Of a stretch of DNA of 13,741 bases, positions 12,374-13,741 are shown one piece after another. The notes below the pieces were generated by a model. It had not been told where the DNA came from. It searched no databases and saw only the letters and a list, made by a program, of their open reading frames with translations. The stretch is from an uncultured bacterium (GTDB lineage Bacteria > Bacillota_I > Bacilli_A > RF39 > UBA660). Every line of letters begins with the position of its first letter. The stretch's first letter is position 1. The stretch lies in assembly GCA_949288625.1 (NCBI GenBank), contig CASEKZ010000090.1:1-13741 (forward strand), in the 5' to 3' direction. A program made the position numbers and the translations under genes.

Positions 12374-13741
12374 CTGTGTTGTTACACTTGAGGTTGTAGT
12401 AGTTGAAGTTGTTGACTTTTCTTTAACGGTTATGGTTCTTTTAATGGTTGTTGAATTTCCTTGATAAGTAACTTTGTATGTTAAAGTATAATTACCAGGG
12501 GTATCGGTGTTAACTTCACCATCAATAAGTTCAATGGTACTTTGCTGTGTTACATCAACTGAGTTATATAATACTGTTATTGGAACACTATCAATAAAGC
12601 GTTCTCCTTGATCGATGATTTCGTTGCTTGCTTTAACGTCAAAGTCAGATTTTATTGATACACTATGTTCTACACCTTTACTTCGGTTAGTTTTATAATT
12701 AGCGTACGCTGTATATATAACATATACTGGGTTAGAATAATTAGTCGTGTGCGTGTAAGATTCTGAGGTTGTTGTTCCAACGTATGTTTCACTGCCTTTC
12801 GGACCATTTTTAACGTATATGTCATATCCTAAAATTCCAAAGCTTTCATCAGAGTTAAGATTTAGCATGTCTTCGGCGCTTAAGCCATTCCAACTTAAAT
12901 GAATGGTATTATTAGAAACGGTACTAGTTACGTTACTTACGCTTGGTAAAGTATCATAGTCTCCTGTTGTTTCTTTAGGTGCAGTGCCTTTTCTAAAGTA
13001 GCCGGTAACTTTCATGCTACTAGGAGTACTTGCACTAGCAAGTTTAAGTGGCATTGAATTTTTAACTACTTCAACTGCTTCAATGCTTGATGGTACTTTA
13101 AACGTACTACCATCTTTATCAAATAAGTTTTCGGCTAAGTTGCGATAGAATCGATCACGTGTTGTCCAGTCAGCTGTTGTACTATAATGTTCTTTATACA
13201 CGCGATCATAGCCATACCAAAACGTTAATGTATAAGTAGGAGTATATCCACACACCCATAAGTCATTTATCGCACTTCTAGATAGTCCATATTTTTTTAT
13301 GTCCTCATCACTAAAGTTACTAGTACCGGTTTTTGCCGCTACTTGAACGCCTCCTATGTTAGCAGCACTTCTTGCAAGTCCATCAGTAACAGACCAACTT
13401 AAGGCGTAATTAATGATGTATGCGGTAGAGTCCTCCATAACCTTTGTTTTATCATGTTTTGCTTCAACTACCTCGTCAGTTTCTTTATAAACGAATTTTG
13501 TTATAGTATGAGGCTTTATGTAATAACCACCATTAGAAAATGCTTGGTATGCACCGGCCATTGTCATTGGACTCGTTCTTGATTCGTCATCACCTTTACT
13601 ACCGGTAAATGAACCTATACTATGCGCTTCATGAATTTTATTTGGTTTATGTGTGTCACTTGGATCGTCTGGATTTACACATATATCTTTTTCCTTATCA
13701 TATTCATAATCAACATCACGATCATAGTCAACGTTGCAAAC
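12371..13741 (-). CDS. ponA: Class A penicillin-binding protein (PBP1A-like), C-terminal part
   Basis: Polymerises and cross-links peptidoglycan outside the membrane. Only the last 456 residues are visible. The frame is open to the window edge, so the Met at 13567 is internal (it falls within the conserved TSPMTMAGAYQAFSNGG block). The KTG triad of the transpeptidase is present at fragment Lys137 (AAKTGTSNF), followed by LWVCGYTPTYT and WYGYD. The Ser active site and the glycosyltransferase domain lie beyond the window. The first 35 visible residues are unusually rich in Asp and Tyr, with two Cys (CNVDYDRDVDY ... ICVN), and look like an insertion. After the transpeptidase come a fibronectin-III-like domain (about 264-364), an Ig-like strand domain (about 366-440) and a Thr/Ser-rich tail. 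The gene is convergent with dnaD. It shows the organism has a wall. Confidence 0.9.
   Translation of the reverse strand, partial: VCNVDYDRDVDYEYDKEKDICVNPDDPSDTHKPNKIHEAHSIGSFTGSKGDDESRTSPMTMAGAYQAFSNGGYYIKPHTITKFVYKETDEVVEAKHDKTKVMEDSTAYIINYALSWSVTDGLARSAANIGGVQVAAKTGTSNFSDEDIKKYGLSRSAINDLWVCGYTPTYTLTFWYGYDRVYKEHYSTTADWTTRDRFYRNLAENLFDKDGSTFKVPSSIEAVEVVKNSMPLKLASASTPSSMKVTGYFRKGTAPKETTGDYDTLPSVSNVTSTVSNNTIHLSWNGLSAEDMLNLNSDESFGILGYDIYVKNGPKGSETYVGTTTSESYTHTTNYSNPVYVIYTAYANYKTNRSKGVEHSVSIKSDFDVKASNEIIDQGERFIDSVPITVLYNSVDVTQQSTIELIDGEVNTDTPGNYTLTYKVTYQGNSTTIKRTITVKEKSTTSTTTTSSVTTQ

Noticed and set aside
13565..13567. ATG as start of the PBP gene
   Set aside because: The frame continues upstream to the window edge with conserved residues (SIGSFTG ... 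TSP), and this Met lies within the conserved transpeptidase block.
1..13741. CRISPR array, tRNA or rRNA genes, insertion sequences, att sites
   Set aside because: No spaced direct repeats, cloverleaf or T-loop signatures, transposase-like frames or long terminal inverted repeats were seen on reading both strands.

Overview
The window comes from a strongly AT-rich (about 30% GC by eye) low-GC Gram-positive bacterium. Good Shine-Dalgarno sites, TTG and GTG starts, a CIRCE operator, DnaD, a class II CCA enzyme and a class A penicillin-binding protein point to Bacillota, perhaps a wall-bearing gut lineage near Erysipelotrichia/RF39. Tryptophan is written TGG in every codon I checked, so the standard code applies and this is not a TGA=Trp mycoplasma. 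Nothing suggests a plasmid, phage, transposon or CRISPR array. It reads as chromosomal housekeeping DNA with some lineage-specific membrane genes.

Layout. (1) 1-330: the C-terminal end of a PF11449-type putative metal exporter, ending at a terminator shared with a leftward XRE regulator (400-672). (2) 824-2065: a rightward operon of a YbjQ protein, a single-pass membrane protein and a two-pass membrane protein with an outside coiled coil. It is divergent from the regulator. (3) 2119-3636: gpmI, glycolytic phosphoglycerate mutase, as a single gene. (4) 3637-3839: a convergent spacer with what looks like an independent ~62-nt structured small RNA gene. (5) 3840-5969: RNase R, leftward. (6) 6097-6869: two overlapping ORFs that look like a frameshifted, N-terminally eroded membrane-protein gene. 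(7) 6877-7336: CIRCE-controlled hsp20. (8) 7461-8642: a divergent PlsC-type acyltransferase. (9) 8716-10509: a 7TM hybrid histidine kinase homologue that has lost its phospho-histidine, its G2 box and its receiver aspartate. (10) 10572-12343: cca and dnaD. (11) 12371-13741: the C-terminal 456 residues of a class A PBP, convergent with dnaD and running off the window.

Most units are single genes with their own promoter, a very short leader and a tight intrinsic terminator. Extended -10 boxes (TGN before the -10) recur. The clearest regulatory signal is the CIRCE operator over the hsp20 promoter, which implies HrcA control. From memory, cca, dnaD and ponA also lie close together in Bacillus subtilis, so the right end looks like an old conserved neighbourhood. 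The most interesting items are the predicted small RNA, the degenerate sensor kinase, the acyltransferase with an altered motif and coiled-coil insert, the decaying membrane-protein locus and the YbjQ membrane operon.
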